A DNA stretch of 53,915 bases from JACJYC01 sp964558465 (lineage in GTDB: Bacteria > Bacteroidota > Bacteroidia > Chitinophagales > Saprospiraceae), in contig CAZLEF010000045.1 in NCBI GenBank assembly GCA_964558465.1, positions 1 to 53,915 on the forward strand, written 5' to 3'. Positions 1 through 8,892 of the stretch are shown piece by piece. The position numbers and the translations under genes are program-made. How positions within the stretch are numbered: the first letter of the stretch is position 1; every line of letters begins with the position of its first letter. The notes under the pieces are model-generated. The model was not told the DNA's origin. It did no database searches and saw only the letters and a list, made by a program, of their open reading frames with translations.

Positions 1-74
1 TTGGGGTGGTTTGGGATGGTTTGGGGTGGTTTGGGATGGTTTGGGGTGGTTTGGGATGGTTTGGGGTGGTTTGG
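1..74. repeat. 20-bp tandem repeat at window edge
   Basis: Three exact copies of TTGGGGTGGTTTGGGATGGT plus a partial fourth. The array is cut by the window start, so its true length is unknown. A reading frame through it gives a Gly/Trp/Phe-rich string that is not a protein signature. Related G-rich units recur at 45742-45787, with C-rich reverse-strand relatives at 45975-46010. Confidence 0.95.
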
Positions 75-96
75 GGTTGCCGTTTTTGAACAATCC

Positions 97-128
97 CAAA
101 CAACTCCAAACAATATCAAACAACTCCA
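97..128. repeat. Imperfect ~10-bp CAAACAACTC repeat
   Basis: Three imperfect units of the CAAACAACTC type lie just downstream of the minus-strand gene that ends at 139. They are the complementary-strand counterpart of the TTGGGGTGGT family at the window start. Confidence 0.7.
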
Positions 129-138
129 TACTAACATT

Positions 139-555
139 TCAGTGCATTTCATTATAGGATTCCTCCGAATGGCCGCCTTTGCGGTTTTGCTCGGCCAGGG
201 TCCAGGAATCGGTGGCGGAGGTTTGCAGCCAGAGGTCGCCCGAACGGCGGAAAACCTGTACGCTCAGGCCGTATTTTTCATAGAACTGGCGTTCAAAATT
301 GCTGACGGTGAACTGGCCGCTGATGTACAGGTCGCCTTCTTCGTTCACTGTGCGCGCCTCGCCAACGGTCCGGTCGTCTTCTATCTGCAAACTGGCAGGA
401 GAGCCTTCTTCCCTGCCGTGCGGCTGCGCATAAAATTCCAGCTTCAGGAAAGGAAATTTATCGCTGAACTCTTCTTTGATGGCTTTCAAGGTTTTTTGAT
501 CGGAGATTCTCATGTCGCACCATTTTCGAACCAATGTAGGCAGGTTTTGGGGCAT
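139..555 (-). CDS. Conserved-looking small protein of unknown function
   Basis: A 138-residue soluble protein with no signal peptide or membrane segment. It has a charged N-terminal helix-like part (residues 1-35), a beta-rich middle and a polar C-terminus. I do not recognise the family. The ATG at 555 is used because the leader MPQNLPTLVRKW looks protein-like; an internal ATG at 513 is the alternative. It is divergent from the TetR gene at 671, so the 115-bp gap may carry promoters for both. Codon use and composition match the neighbours. It is the best frame here, because the overlapping plus-strand frame begins inside the tandem repeat. Confidence 0.6.
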   Translation of the reverse strand: MPQNLPTLVRKWCDMRISDQKTLKAIKEEFSDKFPFLKLEFYAQPHGREEGSPASLQIEDDRTVGEARTVNEEGDLYISGQFTVSNFERQFYEKYGLSVQVFRRSGDLWLQTSATDSWTLAEQNRKGGHSEESYNEMH

Positions 556-633
556 TTACAAGGGGATTTGTCATTGGGACTAGTGATTTTCATTCTGAAC
601 CCGCAGAATTGATAGAAAATCGGTCATTTTTTT

Positions 634-661
634 AAAAATAAACGAACGTTCATTTATTTTT
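634..661. promoter_or_regulatory. 28-bp palindromic operator of the TetR gene
   Basis: An inverted repeat centred between 647 and 648 (core GAACGTTC), with 13 of 14 base pairs matching. It overlaps the -7 box at 655-662 and lies 10 bp before the TetR start codon. This is the expected position for an autorepression site of the adjacent regulator. Binding is inferred, not shown. Confidence 0.7.
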
Positions 662-662
662 G
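655..662 (+). promoter_or_regulatory. Bacteroidota -7 box (TATTTTTG)
   Basis: Matches TAnnTTTG exactly. It ends 8 bp before the ATG at 671, so the transcript would be leaderless or nearly so. It sits inside the palindrome at 634-661, so repressor binding would block the polymerase. Confidence 0.65.
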
Positions 663-670
663 CGACCTAC

Positions 671-1264
671 ATGAGAACCAGGGACAAAAATAAAGCGCAA
701 GCCATCCGCCGGAAAGCCGTGGAAATGGTGGTGCGGGAGGGTTTCGACGGCCTGAGCATGCACAAGCTGGGCAAGGCCGCCGGGATTTCTCCCGCTACCA
801 TTTATATTTATTTCAAGGACCGGGACGACCTCATCCTCCAGCTTTGCTGTGAGCTGAGCGCCAGGATGGCAGAGGCTACCCTGAAAGACTTTGATCCGGA
901 CATGCATTTCGACGAGGGTCTGAAACGTCAATGGCTCAACCGCGCCAGGTATTGCCTGGAGAACCCGGCAGAGATGCATTTCCTGGAACAGATCCGGTTT
1001 TCGCCGTTCCATGAAAAGTGCCAGGCGATCATGGATATGTCCTTTCGGAATGCCATGAAACGATTTGTGCAAAATGCCATCGAGCGGAACGAATTGGTAA
1101 AATTACCGGTTGAGGTGTATTGGTCCGTCGCCTTTGCGCCGCTTTATCAGTTGGTCAAATTCCACATGTCGGGCAAAGGCCTGACCGGGAATACGCCTTT
1201 TGAACTGAGCGAAGAAATGATTGAGCAGACGGTGGGGCTGGTGCTGAAGGCGCTGAAGCCGTGA
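671..1264 (+). CDS. TetR/AcrR-family transcriptional regulator
   Basis: A 197-residue DNA-binding repressor of the usual TetR length. The N-terminal helix-turn-helix spans about residues 12-58, with the family pattern GFDGLSMHKLGKAAGIS followed by the ATIYIYF recognition region. The rest is the helical ligand-binding and dimerisation domain, which is too variable to predict a ligand. The start is the first ATG after the promoter. The next gene downstream, in the same direction, is an MFS exporter. TetR plus exporter is a common drug or metabolite efflux pair, so this regulator probably controls itself and the exporter. The 128-bp gap to the exporter is repeat-rich. Confidence 0.92.
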   Translation: MRTRDKNKAQAIRRKAVEMVVREGFDGLSMHKLGKAAGISPATIYIYFKDRDDLILQLCCELSARMAEATLKDFDPDMHFDEGLKRQWLNRARYCLENPAEMHFLEQIRFSPFHEKCQAIMDMSFRNAMKRFVQNAIERNELVKLPVEVYWSVAFAPLYQLVKFHMSGKGLTGNTPFELSEEMIEQTVGLVLKALKP

Positions 1265-1363
1265 CTTGGAGACTGGGTGATGGGGTGATGGGGTGAATTG
1301 GGGACTGGGAGAGAGACTGGCGGGAAACTGCCCACTGAACTTCGGCTACGCTCAGTTCCCGCA

Positions 1364-1387
1364 ACTTACGACTTACGACTTACGACT
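1364..1387. repeat. 7-bp ACTTACG tandem repeat
   Basis: Three copies of ACTTACG run to within a few bases of the MFS start codon at 1393. The string GACTTACGACTATATCAT occurs again at about 27292-27309, next to the stop codon of another gene. Relatives on the other strand lie at 44104-44132. Confidence 0.85.
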
Positions 1388-1392
1388 ATATC

Positions 1393-2676
1393 ATGAAAGA
1401 AAAAACTTTTACAGGTTACGAAGTATTCATCGTAGCCATCCTGGCTATCCTCCAGTTTACAATCGTGCTGGATTTTATGGTGTTGTCGCCGTTGGGAGCG
1501 CAATTGCTGGAAGAATTGAACATCAATACCGCGCAATTTGGGCTGGTGGTTTCAGCTTATGCTTTCAGCGCGGGAGCAGCCGGATTGTTGGCGGCGGGTT
1601 TTGCCGACCGGTATGACCGCAAAAAGCTGTTGTTGTTCTTTTACGCCGGTTTTATCATCGGCACCTTTCTCTGTGGCCTGGCGCCCGATTACCCGCTTTT
1701 GCTGGCTGCCCGAATCGTGACCGGTTTGTTTGGCGGAGTCATCGGGTCCATTTCATTTGCCATCATTACCGATCTGTTCAGGATGGAAGTCCGGGGCCGG
1801 GTAATGGGGTTTGTGCAGATGGCCTTTGCCTCCAGCCAGGTGCTGGGTTTGCCGGTGGGTTTGTACCTGGCCGACCTTTGGGGGTGGCATAGCCCGTTCA
1901 TCCTGATCGCCAGTCTGAGCCTGATTGTTTTTGTGGCGATCGTGGTAAAAATGAAGCCGGTCAACGCCCACCTTGCATTACAACAAGGGCATAGCGCCTT
2001 CCGGCATCTGACCCGTACGGTTTCGCAGGTCCGGTACCTGAAAGGGTTCGGCGCCACGACCCTGCTGGCCACGGGCGGGTTCATGCTGATGCCATTTGGT
2101 ACGGCCTTTGCGGTCAACAACCTGGGCATTGATTTTTCTGACCTTCCCCTGATCTACCTGGTGACCGGCATCACCTCTATGGTCGGCGGCCCGCTGATCG
2201 GAAAGCTGAGCGACCGGGTGGGCAAGTTCCCGATATTTATGGCCGGCTCCGTCTTATCTATGGTTCTGGTAATCATTTATACCAATTTGGGCGTCACGCC
2301 GCTATGGGTACTGATCGTACTGAATTCGATCCTGTTCATCGGCATTACTTCACGGATGATCACTTCTTCCGCCATCATGACGGCAGTACCCGATGCGGCT
2401 GACCGCGGCGCATTTATGGGGGTCAACTCGTCCGTTGCCCAGATCTCAGGCGGCATAGCGGCGGCGGCGGCCGGCATGATCGTGTTCCAGACCGATAGCG
2501 GGTACCTCGAGCATTATCCTGTTCTGGGGATTGTGGTGACAGCGTCCATGGTCATTACGGTCGGCATGATGTGGGTGATCAACAAATATGTCCAGGGTAA
2601 ACCGGCGGAAGTTGGGTTTGGCGGGCATAAGTCGGTGGATGATGTACTCAAAGAGGTGAAAGCAGCTGAAATCTGA
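1393..2676 (+). CDS. MFS exporter (drug:proton antiporter-like)
   Basis: A 427-residue inner-membrane protein with about 12 hydrophobic segments. The loop between segments 2 and 3 reads GFADRYDRKK, the classic MFS motif A position (G-x-x-x-D-R-x-G-R-[KR]). The region LLLAARIVTGLFGGVIG matches the motif B/C area of DHA1-type efflux proteins. The second half repeats the pattern at GPLIGKLSDRVGK. It probably exports a small molecule by proton antiport; the substrate cannot be read from sequence. The upstream TetR gene is the likely regulator. The ATG at 1393 lies just after a 7-bp tandem array, so little room is left for a normal leader. Confidence 0.9.
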   Translation: MKEKTFTGYEVFIVAILAILQFTIVLDFMVLSPLGAQLLEELNINTAQFGLVVSAYAFSAGAAGLLAAGFADRYDRKKLLLFFYAGFIIGTFLCGLAPDYPLLLAARIVTGLFGGVIGSISFAIITDLFRMEVRGRVMGFVQMAFASSQVLGLPVGLYLADLWGWHSPFILIASLSLIVFVAIVVKMKPVNAHLALQQGHSAFRHLTRTVSQVRYLKGFGATTLLATGGFMLMPFGTAFAVNNLGIDFSDLPLIYLVTGITSMVGGPLIGKLSDRVGKFPIFMAGSVLSMVLVIIYTNLGVTPLWVLIVLNSILFIGITSRMITSSAIMTAVPDAADRGAFMGVNSSVAQISGGIAAAAAGMIVFQTDSGYLEHYPVLGIVVTASMVITVGMMWVINKYVQGKPAEVGFGGHKSVDDVLKEVKAAEI

Positions 2677-2734
2677 TCCGTTTTATACCATGATTTGCCG
2701 GATTTTGAATGGATTACCCATTTTCCCATGCACA

Positions 2735-2751
2735 CCACACCTTTGGCGTGG
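2735..2751. repeat. CCACGCC-type hairpin (copy 1)
   Basis: CCACACC-TTT-GGCGTGG with one mismatch. A second GGCGTGG half-site follows at 2756-2762, then the tail CGACGCGAGGTATAA at 2765-2779, which abuts the stop codon of the minus-strand gene. Confidence 0.8.
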
Positions 2752-2779
2752 CTGTGGCGTGGAGCGACGCGAGGTATAA

Positions 2780-3367
2780 TTAAAATATTTTCACCCCAAA
2801 ACCAATTTGAAGGAAAGAAACACCCGTACCCAATTCCCCCAACAAGGTGAAATTTGGGCTGACGGCCAATCGCGCGCCAAAAAAAGCGCCGTACAACAGC
2901 CGGAATTTTTTAGGTTTCATACCGTGCAGGTGTTCAATGTTTCCAAACGGGCCGTTTTTTGAATCAACCAGGGTAATCTGACCGCCGACCTGTATCCCAC
3001 CCAGGATATCCAGGTTATCCATACGGGTATAGTGGGTCGCGATCCTGGTCATCCATTGCAGGGTATTGGTAGCATAATGCCTGACCGCCACCTCTCCCGG
3101 CCAGATTTTTTCGATCTGGTACAACGAATATCCCACAGAGAGGCCTATACTGACCTGATTGCCGGCCATCCAATCCGTTCCAAAGCTGACAGGCGGTACG
3201 GTCATTCTTGAAGCGTCTTTAGCGTAGGTCGGAAACAGACCGATTCCCATCCAGGCATCTGCCTGGCGGTGTTGGAAGATCCGGGTGGGCCGGTAGGATT
3301 GGGCGCCAAGGTCAGGGGTCAATAATAAAATGAATAAAACAACCATCATTGGGCTCAGTGGTTTCAT
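2780..3367 (-). CDS. Secreted beta-rich protein, possible outer-membrane barrel
   Basis: 195 residues when started at the ATG at 3367, which gives a clean signal peptide (MKPLSPMMVVLFILLLTPDLGAQ). The frame is open further upstream, but that extension is polar and unlikely. The mature part is glycine- and aromatic-rich with alternating hydrophobics, and it ends in aromatic/hydrophobic residues (FLQIGFGVKIF), as outer-membrane barrels often do. At about 170 mature residues it would be a small barrel. No named family is recognised. It lies downstream of, and collinear with, the histidine kinase gene, but a 252-bp gap argues against simple co-transcription. Confidence 0.65.
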   Translation of the reverse strand: MKPLSPMMVVLFILLLTPDLGAQSYRPTRIFQHRQADAWMGIGLFPTYAKDASRMTVPPVSFGTDWMAGNQVSIGLSVGYSLYQIEKIWPGEVAVRHYATNTLQWMTRIATHYTRMDNLDILGGIQVGGQITLVDSKNGPFGNIEHLHGMKPKKFRLLYGAFFGARLAVSPNFTLLGELGTGVSFLQIGFGVKIF

Positions 3368-3619
3368 AGCAATCGGATTAATCCGGAAGGTGCAGATCAG
3401 GGTAGATAACACCCTGTTGTTCAGACGGAATATCCTCCCTTTCCGGCCTGTTAAAAAAATTGCCCTCAAGCGCCCAATATTTTCAAAACCAGGGTTTAGT
3501 TCTATTTTGGGCATTGTCAAAAGACCTGTTAAAATTAAGTGGAAATGGCCATGCAAACCATGCAGAATGTAGGAAGCCCGGCTAAAAACGAATGAATGGA
3601 AAATATGAGCGGGAATATG

Positions 3620-6600
3620 TTAGGGGAAGGGCAGTAAAAGGGTCACCCTTGTGCCGGCAGGGGCGCCGGAATCGTCAGCGAGGTCCTCAATGTTAACCGA
3701 ATAATGCCCTTTGGTTTTTTGATTCATAATGTCGAGCCGTTCACGGGTGATGTCAATGGCCCTGGATTTATGCTTGCGGCCTTTTTGGGCCTGGATCCCG
3801 GTGGCTTTTTCCCGGCCTACGCCATTGTCCTGAATCGTGCATTTTAAATATTCGCCGGATTCGGCAATTTCAATCAAGATCCTGCCGTCTCCATCCTCTT
3901 TGGAAGCCAGCCCGTGCCAGACCGCGTTTTCAACAAAGGGCTGGAGGATCATGGTCGGGATCTGGGTGTCGTAGGTATCCAGGGTTTCGCTCACCTGGAA
4001 ATGATAGCTGAGGGGGATTTTCAGCCGCATCCCCTCGACCTGCAGGTAGAGGTCCAGGATCTCCAGTTCCTTTTCAAGCGGGATAGCAGGCAGGTGGCTG
4101 ATATCCAGAATGAGCCGCATGAGGCTGGCGAATTTGACGAGGTAATGGCTGGCCTGTTCCGGGTCGCGGCCAAGTACGTAGCCGTTGATGGAGTTGAGGC
4201 TGTTGAAAATGAAATGCGGGTTCATTTGGGCGCGCAGGGCAGCCAGTTGGTTTTCGGCGACTCTGGTTTTCAGGCGGTCTTTTTCGCGGATCTGGCGAAT
4301 TCTCCAGGATACAGCAGCATACGCCGCGACGCCCGAAACGGCGCCAAAAAGTAAAAGGAACCAGGTAGTTTGCCAAAAAGGCGGATTGATCCGTATGGCT
4401 AGTTGAAAAGGCTCCTTTGCCCATACTCCGTCGCTGTTGGCGGCCCGGACCAGGAACCGGTATGAACCCGGCGGAATTTTTGGATACCTGACGAAGCCCG
4501 GTTCCCCTTTTCCGAGCCGCACCCAATTATCGTCCAATCCTTCCATTTTGTATTCCAGTTGGGTGCTGAGAGGGTCGCTGTAGTCGATCGCCACAAACTG
4601 GAAGGAAAGGGTATTCTCCCGGTATTTGCGTTTGATATTTCGGATAACGCTCCAATTAGTCGCTCCGGTAATCTGGTCTGCCAAATCCTCCGGCGGTTCG
4701 TCGTTGACCTTGATATCCGTGATCCTGATCCGGGGCGGTTGCTGAAGGAAGCGGATTTTCTCCGGGTCCACGACGGTGATCCCATTATTTCCTCCGAACC
4801 AGAGGGCGCCGCCCGGAAGGTTCACGGCAGCCAGGCCGTCGAACAGAGTAGACCGGATGCCGTCGGCCAGGGTAAAATGGACAAAACGGCCTTCGCTTTT
4901 TTCAAATTTGACCAGGCCGCCGGCAGTACCCATCCACAAATCGCCATTTTTATCAGCCAGAATGCTTTTCAGGTTTTTATCATTCAGGCCGTCTTTTTCC
5001 TCATATACGTAGGGTGGGTTTTCCAAATTGGTTTTGTCTGTTTTTACCAGGCCGTTTGACGTAGAAATCCACAAGGTCCTGCCGTCAGAATCTTCGTAAA
5101 ACCCCTGGATAAACCCCCGAACAGGCAGGCTGTGTTCGAAGTGCATGGAACCATCCCGAAACCGGCCCACCAGGATTTCAACATAATTTTTGGCAACATA
5201 AATATTTCCGAGGCGGTCCTCATACAAATTGACAAAAAAACCCAAACCCTGGTCGGCCTGACTGAAGGGGACAGGTTGAAGGCCTGGCCTGGCCGGGGTT
5301 CCGGTCACCCGGTATAATCCATCTTGGAGGGAACTCAGGAGGATGATATCGTTATTCAGTTGAAAAAGAAACGATACGTTTGGGACCTGATTGCCCGTTT
5401 CATCCAATACAGGTTCAAAAATATTGGCGGCCTGATCATAAACAAACACCCCTTTGGACGTAGCGATCCAGATATTCTGATCGCGGTCCAGGAGCATATG
5501 GTAAATCTGTTTGTCCGCAATGCGGCTGTTACCCGGAATATCAGGGTGGAAGTGATGAAGCAATTGACCTTCGGGGCTCAGGACAAAGATCCCGTTGTTG
5601 AAGGTACTGCACCAGATTTTACCCTGAGGGTCGCGGATTAAGGTCCGGAATTCATAATTATCAGCATTCCTGAAATCGCGGGGCTTGGGTATGGAACCCA
5701 TTTTCGCCTTTCCCATGTGGGCAAATAACAATCCTGTTTCGCCGTTCAAAACCCAGAGGCCGCCGTTTTGGTCAAAAAACGGGGATTTTAAAAAAGGCTG
5801 CACATTAAACCGGGGATTTCCGATCAGGTTAGCCTCCAATTTCGAATAAGCGCCCTGTTGTTTGTCGAATAAAAAAAGCCCGGTCCTTAATTCGGAGACT
5901 ATAAATTGCCCCGGGTTCAAACCGGCAATTTGTTTGGGCGCAGTTTTTCCGGTTGAATACGAAGTCCAGCTATGCGTTCTCAGATTCCATTTAAACAAAC
6001 CCTGGTCGGCCGACAACCATACGGAAGTATCATTTTCATAAAGGACATTGTGGATATTCAGTTCCGGTTCTTCCGGCCGGGATCCGTCAAAATTTTTGCT
6101 TACCCGAAACAAACAATCGTCTTTTTCTCTTGCAAAGACTTCGATACCCGGACTTTTCGAACCATCCACCACAAAAAAGCGGGCGAGGGCCCCATTTTTG
6201 AGCGCGCCGGGAAAAACATCGATATCGAGTTCCATTGCACCCAAAACGTCTGATTGGGTGAAACTGCGGATATTGAAACGGAAAAACTCTTTTTCTCCTG
6301 CGCTGATCCAGAGGAAAGAGTCTCGCTCTAAAAAAAGGGCTTTATATCCACTTTTAACCGGTTTGCCGCCGGGGTCGGTTAAAAAATACGTTGAAAAATT
6401 ATCCGAAAGCCTGTTGTATCGCTGAATGGAGGTATTCGTGCAAAACCAGATATTTTTATTGCCGTCTTCTAAAAACTTGCCGGTGATATAGTTATCGGCG
6501 ACGCTGGAGGCCTTTTCCGTATTTGCGAAATATTTTTTTACAGAATGGCCGTCGAACCGGCCTAACCCATCCACCGAAGCGATCCATACAAACCCTTCTG

Positions 6601-6742
6601 AATCCATATACAGGTCAACCGTCCTGTTTGAAATAAGTCCGGATTTGACATCCAGTTCGTGAAACCAAAGGGGGAGTTGGGCGCTGATACAGACCGGCGT
6701 CAAAAGGGTTAAAAACCAAAAAAAGAGTTTGATCTCGCGCAC
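3620..6742 (-). CDS. Propeller-type sensor histidine kinase (LytS-type kinase core)
   Basis: 1040 residues. In order: a signal peptide (1-22); a periplasmic two-component-regulator beta-propeller (about 25-690, with repeated blade motifs such as GLISNRTVDLYMDSEGFVWIA); a Y_Y_Y domain (about 690-785); one membrane helix (about 790-812); a coiled linker; and a His_kinase domain with phospho-acceptor motif MNPHFIFNSLN, His843. The ATPase domain follows (QPFVENAVWHG, then DNGVG). It lacks the fused AraC-type receiver of hybrid systems, so it needs a separate response regulator. The LytTR regulator at 8996-9760 is the obvious partner. It follows the DyP gene by 28 bp on the same strand. The ligand is unknown; SusR-like relatives sense glycans, but the peroxidase neighbour makes another cue possible. 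Confidence 0.93.
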   Translation of the reverse strand: MREIKLFFWFLTLLTPVCISAQLPLWFHELDVKSGLISNRTVDLYMDSEGFVWIASVDGLGRFDGHSVKKYFANTEKASSVADNYITGKFLEDGNKNIWFCTNTSIQRYNRLSDNFSTYFLTDPGGKPVKSGYKALFLERDSFLWISAGEKEFFRFNIRSFTQSDVLGAMELDIDVFPGALKNGALARFFVVDGSKSPGIEVFAREKDDCLFRVSKNFDGSRPEEPELNIHNVLYENDTSVWLSADQGLFKWNLRTHSWTSYSTGKTAPKQIAGLNPGQFIVSELRTGLFLFDKQQGAYSKLEANLIGNPRFNVQPFLKSPFFDQNGGLWVLNGETGLLFAHMGKAKMGSIPKPRDFRNADNYEFRTLIRDPQGKIWCSTFNNGIFVLSPEGQLLHHFHPDIPGNSRIADKQIYHMLLDRDQNIWIATSKGVFVYDQAANIFEPVLDETGNQVPNVSFLFQLNNDIILLSSLQDGLYRVTGTPARPGLQPVPFSQADQGLGFFVNLYEDRLGNIYVAKNYVEILVGRFRDGSMHFEHSLPVRGFIQGFYEDSDGRTLWISTSNGLVKTDKTNLENPPYVYEEKDGLNDKNLKSILADKNGDLWMGTAGGLVKFEKSEGRFVHFTLADGIRSTLFDGLAAVNLPGGALWFGGNNGITVVDPEKIRFLQQPPRIRITDIKVNDEPPEDLADQITGATNWSVIRNIKRKYRENTLSFQFVAIDYSDPLSTQLEYKMEGLDDNWVRLGKGEPGFVRYPKIPPGSYRFLVRAANSDGVWAKEPFQLAIRINPPFWQTTWFLLLFGAVSGVAAYAAVSWRIRQIREKDRLKTRVAENQLAALRAQMNPHFIFNSLNSINGYVLGRDPEQASHYLVKFASLMRLILDISHLPAIPLEKELEILDLYLQVEGMRLKIPLSYHFQVSETLDTYDTQIPTMILQPFVENAVWHGLASKEDGDGRILIEIAESGEYLKCTIQDNGVGREKATGIQAQKGRKHKSRAIDITRERLDIMNQKTKGHYSVNIEDLADDSGAPAGTRVTLLLPFP

Positions 6743-6770
6743 CGTTTTTTATGTTGTCGAGAATGAATCG

Positions 6771-8483
6771 TCAATCCAGGTTTTTAAAAAATGAAAGGGA
6801 AGGGGCGAAAAAATACCAGCCGCCCCGGAAGGTGACCAGTTTTTCCGAAAGTGGTAATTTAAATTCTTTTTCCTCTTCTTTATTAATGGATTTTTTGGAA
6901 TACTTCCGCTCGTATAACAGATTGTCGGAGATAAAAGGATCCGGACCGTCGTCCGGGTTGTCCGGATCATAAGCGTACATATACCTGTTGACCAGGTCTT
7001 CAAACTGCCATTCCAGGTCACTTTGAAAAGACATGAACAAGAGGCCTCTTTCTTCATTTCCTTCGGCATTTACAGGTGGGCCGTATACCATACTTCTTCG
7101 GACAAGAACAAACTGCTCATCGGGGTCTTGTCTGGATTTTACTTTTTTCACATGGGAGTGAATAGGGCAAACCAAGCCTAATTCATTATTCTCCGGTAAT
7201 GGATCTCCATCCTTTTTCTTGCCAACCAGCAAGGCTCCCGCATGATCCTCATCGATATTCAATTTCTCGGCCAATCTTTTAACCATATTCCGGAAATTCC
7301 CTAATTCTTGCCGGAACTTAAGAAAAACCAAAAAACTACCGAAGCAATCTGGTTGTCCGCCATTTAAATCCGGGACTAACACCGTTTTTAATTTTGAATT
7401 TTCCGAACCGCGGAGCTCTGAAAAAAAGCTGACTCCGCTTGGCATGTCCTTAAAACCAAACCATTCCCGCGAGAAGTCATCCGAGTTATCCGCTGAAAAT
7501 CTGCCCGATTCAAAAAACCAAAACGCGGATTCATCCTCTCTGGTTAAATTCTTGAAATCTTTTTCTAACTCCTTTTTTCGTTTTTCAATTATTTTTTCAT
7601 TGTTATTTGCAACAAGGATCAAAGCGTGTACATCTTTTTTATAGTTTTCATCAAGGTAAGGGGATGATTCTTTAAAGACTGTTCTATTATATAGTCCATT
7701 TTTAAATGCCATAGATCCAACCTTTGGTTTCACGTGATCGGATAATTTTAAATAATCATATCCCCCATTAGTCAAATAGCAACATCTGATCTCTTCAATT
7801 TCCTGTTTCGAAATTACCTGTTCTATCGCAGTAGTCAATTTCAATTTATTTTGCATCCAATCGATTACTTCTTTTTGTTGATTTTTTCCAAACCTCACAA
7901 AAGCAAATAAAGCGTTTTTTTTCCTGTGTGCCCGGATAATATTTGCCTGTAAATTTTGAAGGATTGGTAAATATTTATCCAGTTTATCCAGTTTATCCAG
8001 TTTATCCAGTTTATCCAGTTTATCCAGTTTTCCAGGATCGTATTGTGCCGGTTCATTCAGTATTCTTGATAGTGAATTAGGGTCTAAGGCCCGTTTGACC
8101 TTCTTTACCATTGCTCCCGGTATGGTAAAAATCTTTTGAGGATGATCTAATCCGGTAATGCCAACAGCGGCTTTCTTCGAAATAGTTCCCACTTCATTTT
8201 TGGCAATCAAAAGAATTAGCGGATATTCCTCTAATTCCAGCGCATTAATTTCAGGATCATTTTTCTTTACTGATAAGGATTCTTTGTTGAGATCTTCCGG
8301 ATCGTCTGATGCTGGAATATAGTTCCCTTTGATGATTTCAACTGAAAATACGCCAGCGTGTTCGACTACTTGCCTTATATCTTCTCCAAAAAAGTAAACG
8401 GGGTTTTCGGAAGGCGAAGGCAGTTTTTTTTCGGTTGGTTCAGGTTCAAGATTGGATAGATGTTTAGTTCTGATCAAGGCCAT
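6771..8483 (-). CDS. DyP-type peroxidase family protein
   Basis: 570 residues, no signal peptide. Family marks are visible: LQANI at the start of the ferredoxin-like fold (about 177); GFKD with the distal aspartate (Asp346; the canonical GxxDG has Met in place of the last Gly); GSFLVFLKFRQ (382-391); CPIHSHVKK with the probable haem-ligating His444; the RRSMVYG distal-arginine region (Arg462/463); and GLLFMSFQSDLEWQFE (480-495). It would reduce peroxide using haem, with an unknown electron donor. About 170 extra N-terminal residues have no recognised domain and end in six Leu-Asp-Lys repeats. It lies 30 bp after a small unknown gene and 28 bp before the histidine kinase gene, so it is probably in one operon with them. 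It could be a degenerate member with a non-peroxidase role. Confidence 0.85.
   Translation of the reverse strand: MALIRTKHLSNLEPEPTEKKLPSPSENPVYFFGEDIRQVVEHAGVFSVEIIKGNYIPASDDPEDLNKESLSVKKNDPEINALELEEYPLILLIAKNEVGTISKKAAVGITGLDHPQKIFTIPGAMVKKVKRALDPNSLSRILNEPAQYDPGKLDKLDKLDKLDKLDKLDKYLPILQNLQANIIRAHRKKNALFAFVRFGKNQQKEVIDWMQNKLKLTTAIEQVISKQEIEEIRCCYLTNGGYDYLKLSDHVKPKVGSMAFKNGLYNRTVFKESSPYLDENYKKDVHALILVANNNEKIIEKRKKELEKDFKNLTREDESAFWFFESGRFSADNSDDFSREWFGFKDMPSGVSFFSELRGSENSKLKTVLVPDLNGGQPDCFGSFLVFLKFRQELGNFRNMVKRLAEKLNIDEDHAGALLVGKKKDGDPLPENNELGLVCPIHSHVKKVKSRQDPDEQFVLVRRSMVYGPPVNAEGNEERGLLFMSFQSDLEWQFEDLVNRYMYAYDPDNPDDGPDPFISDNLLYERKYSKKSINKEEEKEFKLPLSEKLVTFRGGWYFFAPSLSFFKNLD
7974..8035. repeat. 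In-gene 9-bp tandem repeat (Leu-Asp-Lys)
   Basis: Six perfect copies of TTTATCCAG (7974-8027) and a degenerate seventh. On the minus strand they encode repeated Leu-Asp-Lys in the DyP protein (about residues 152-170), just before the catalytic fold. The unit is a multiple of three, so slippage would change linker length without breaking the frame. Confidence 0.95.
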
Positions 8484-8513
8484 GGTTGTTGAGTTTAAAG
8501 GGAAAACCTAATA

Positions 8514-8855
8514 TTATAGATCACTGTCTGTCACTTCTTCACCAGGTTTCGGTAAGTTGGTCTGGTGGTAAAACGGCGGCCAGGGCCCCGCTACTTTTTC
8601 AAAATACCCAAGCGGGCTGGTTGGATCTTTAATTGCCAAAACCGTTAGATGAAGTTCACCGTCATTGGCAAACTTGCTTTGCTGTATTATAATGTTTAGA
8701 AATTCAAGCTTTTTCTCTTCTCCACCAAGTACCACCTTGATATCTTCTGCGTAGTAAATAGATAGTTCAGAGTCGAAATTGCCTGTTCCTTCAAGGATTT
8801 TACCACTTCCATCTTTCAAAACCTTGTTTGAAGTTGCTATATTTATATAAGCCAT
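8514..8855 (-). CDS. Small unknown protein upstream of DyP
   Basis: 113 residues from the ATG at 8855; a TTG nine bases upstream is a poorer start. The N-terminus (MAYINIATSNKVLKDGSGKIL) has no signal peptide. The protein looks beta-rich and acidic, ending in a polar tail (KPGEEVTDSDL). I do not recognise the family. It lies 30 bp upstream of the DyP gene and has its own -7 box at 8893-8900, so it probably heads or co-leads the peroxidase transcript. It might be a partner or substrate-handling protein for the peroxidase; that is a guess from position only. Confidence 0.7.
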   Translation of the reverse strand: MAYINIATSNKVLKDGSGKILEGTGNFDSELSIYYAEDIKVVLGGEEKKLEFLNIIIQQSKFANDGELHLTVLAIKDPTSPLGYFEKVAGPWPPFYHQTNLPKPGEEVTDSDL

Positions 8856-8892
8856 GTTGACCAATTTTATGAGAAAAATGATATGTTTCCAG

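Noticed and set aside
1..612. Plus-strand open frame starting in the tandem repeat
   Set aside because: Its N-terminus is only translated repeat and the rest is antisense to the better minus-strand frame at 139-555.
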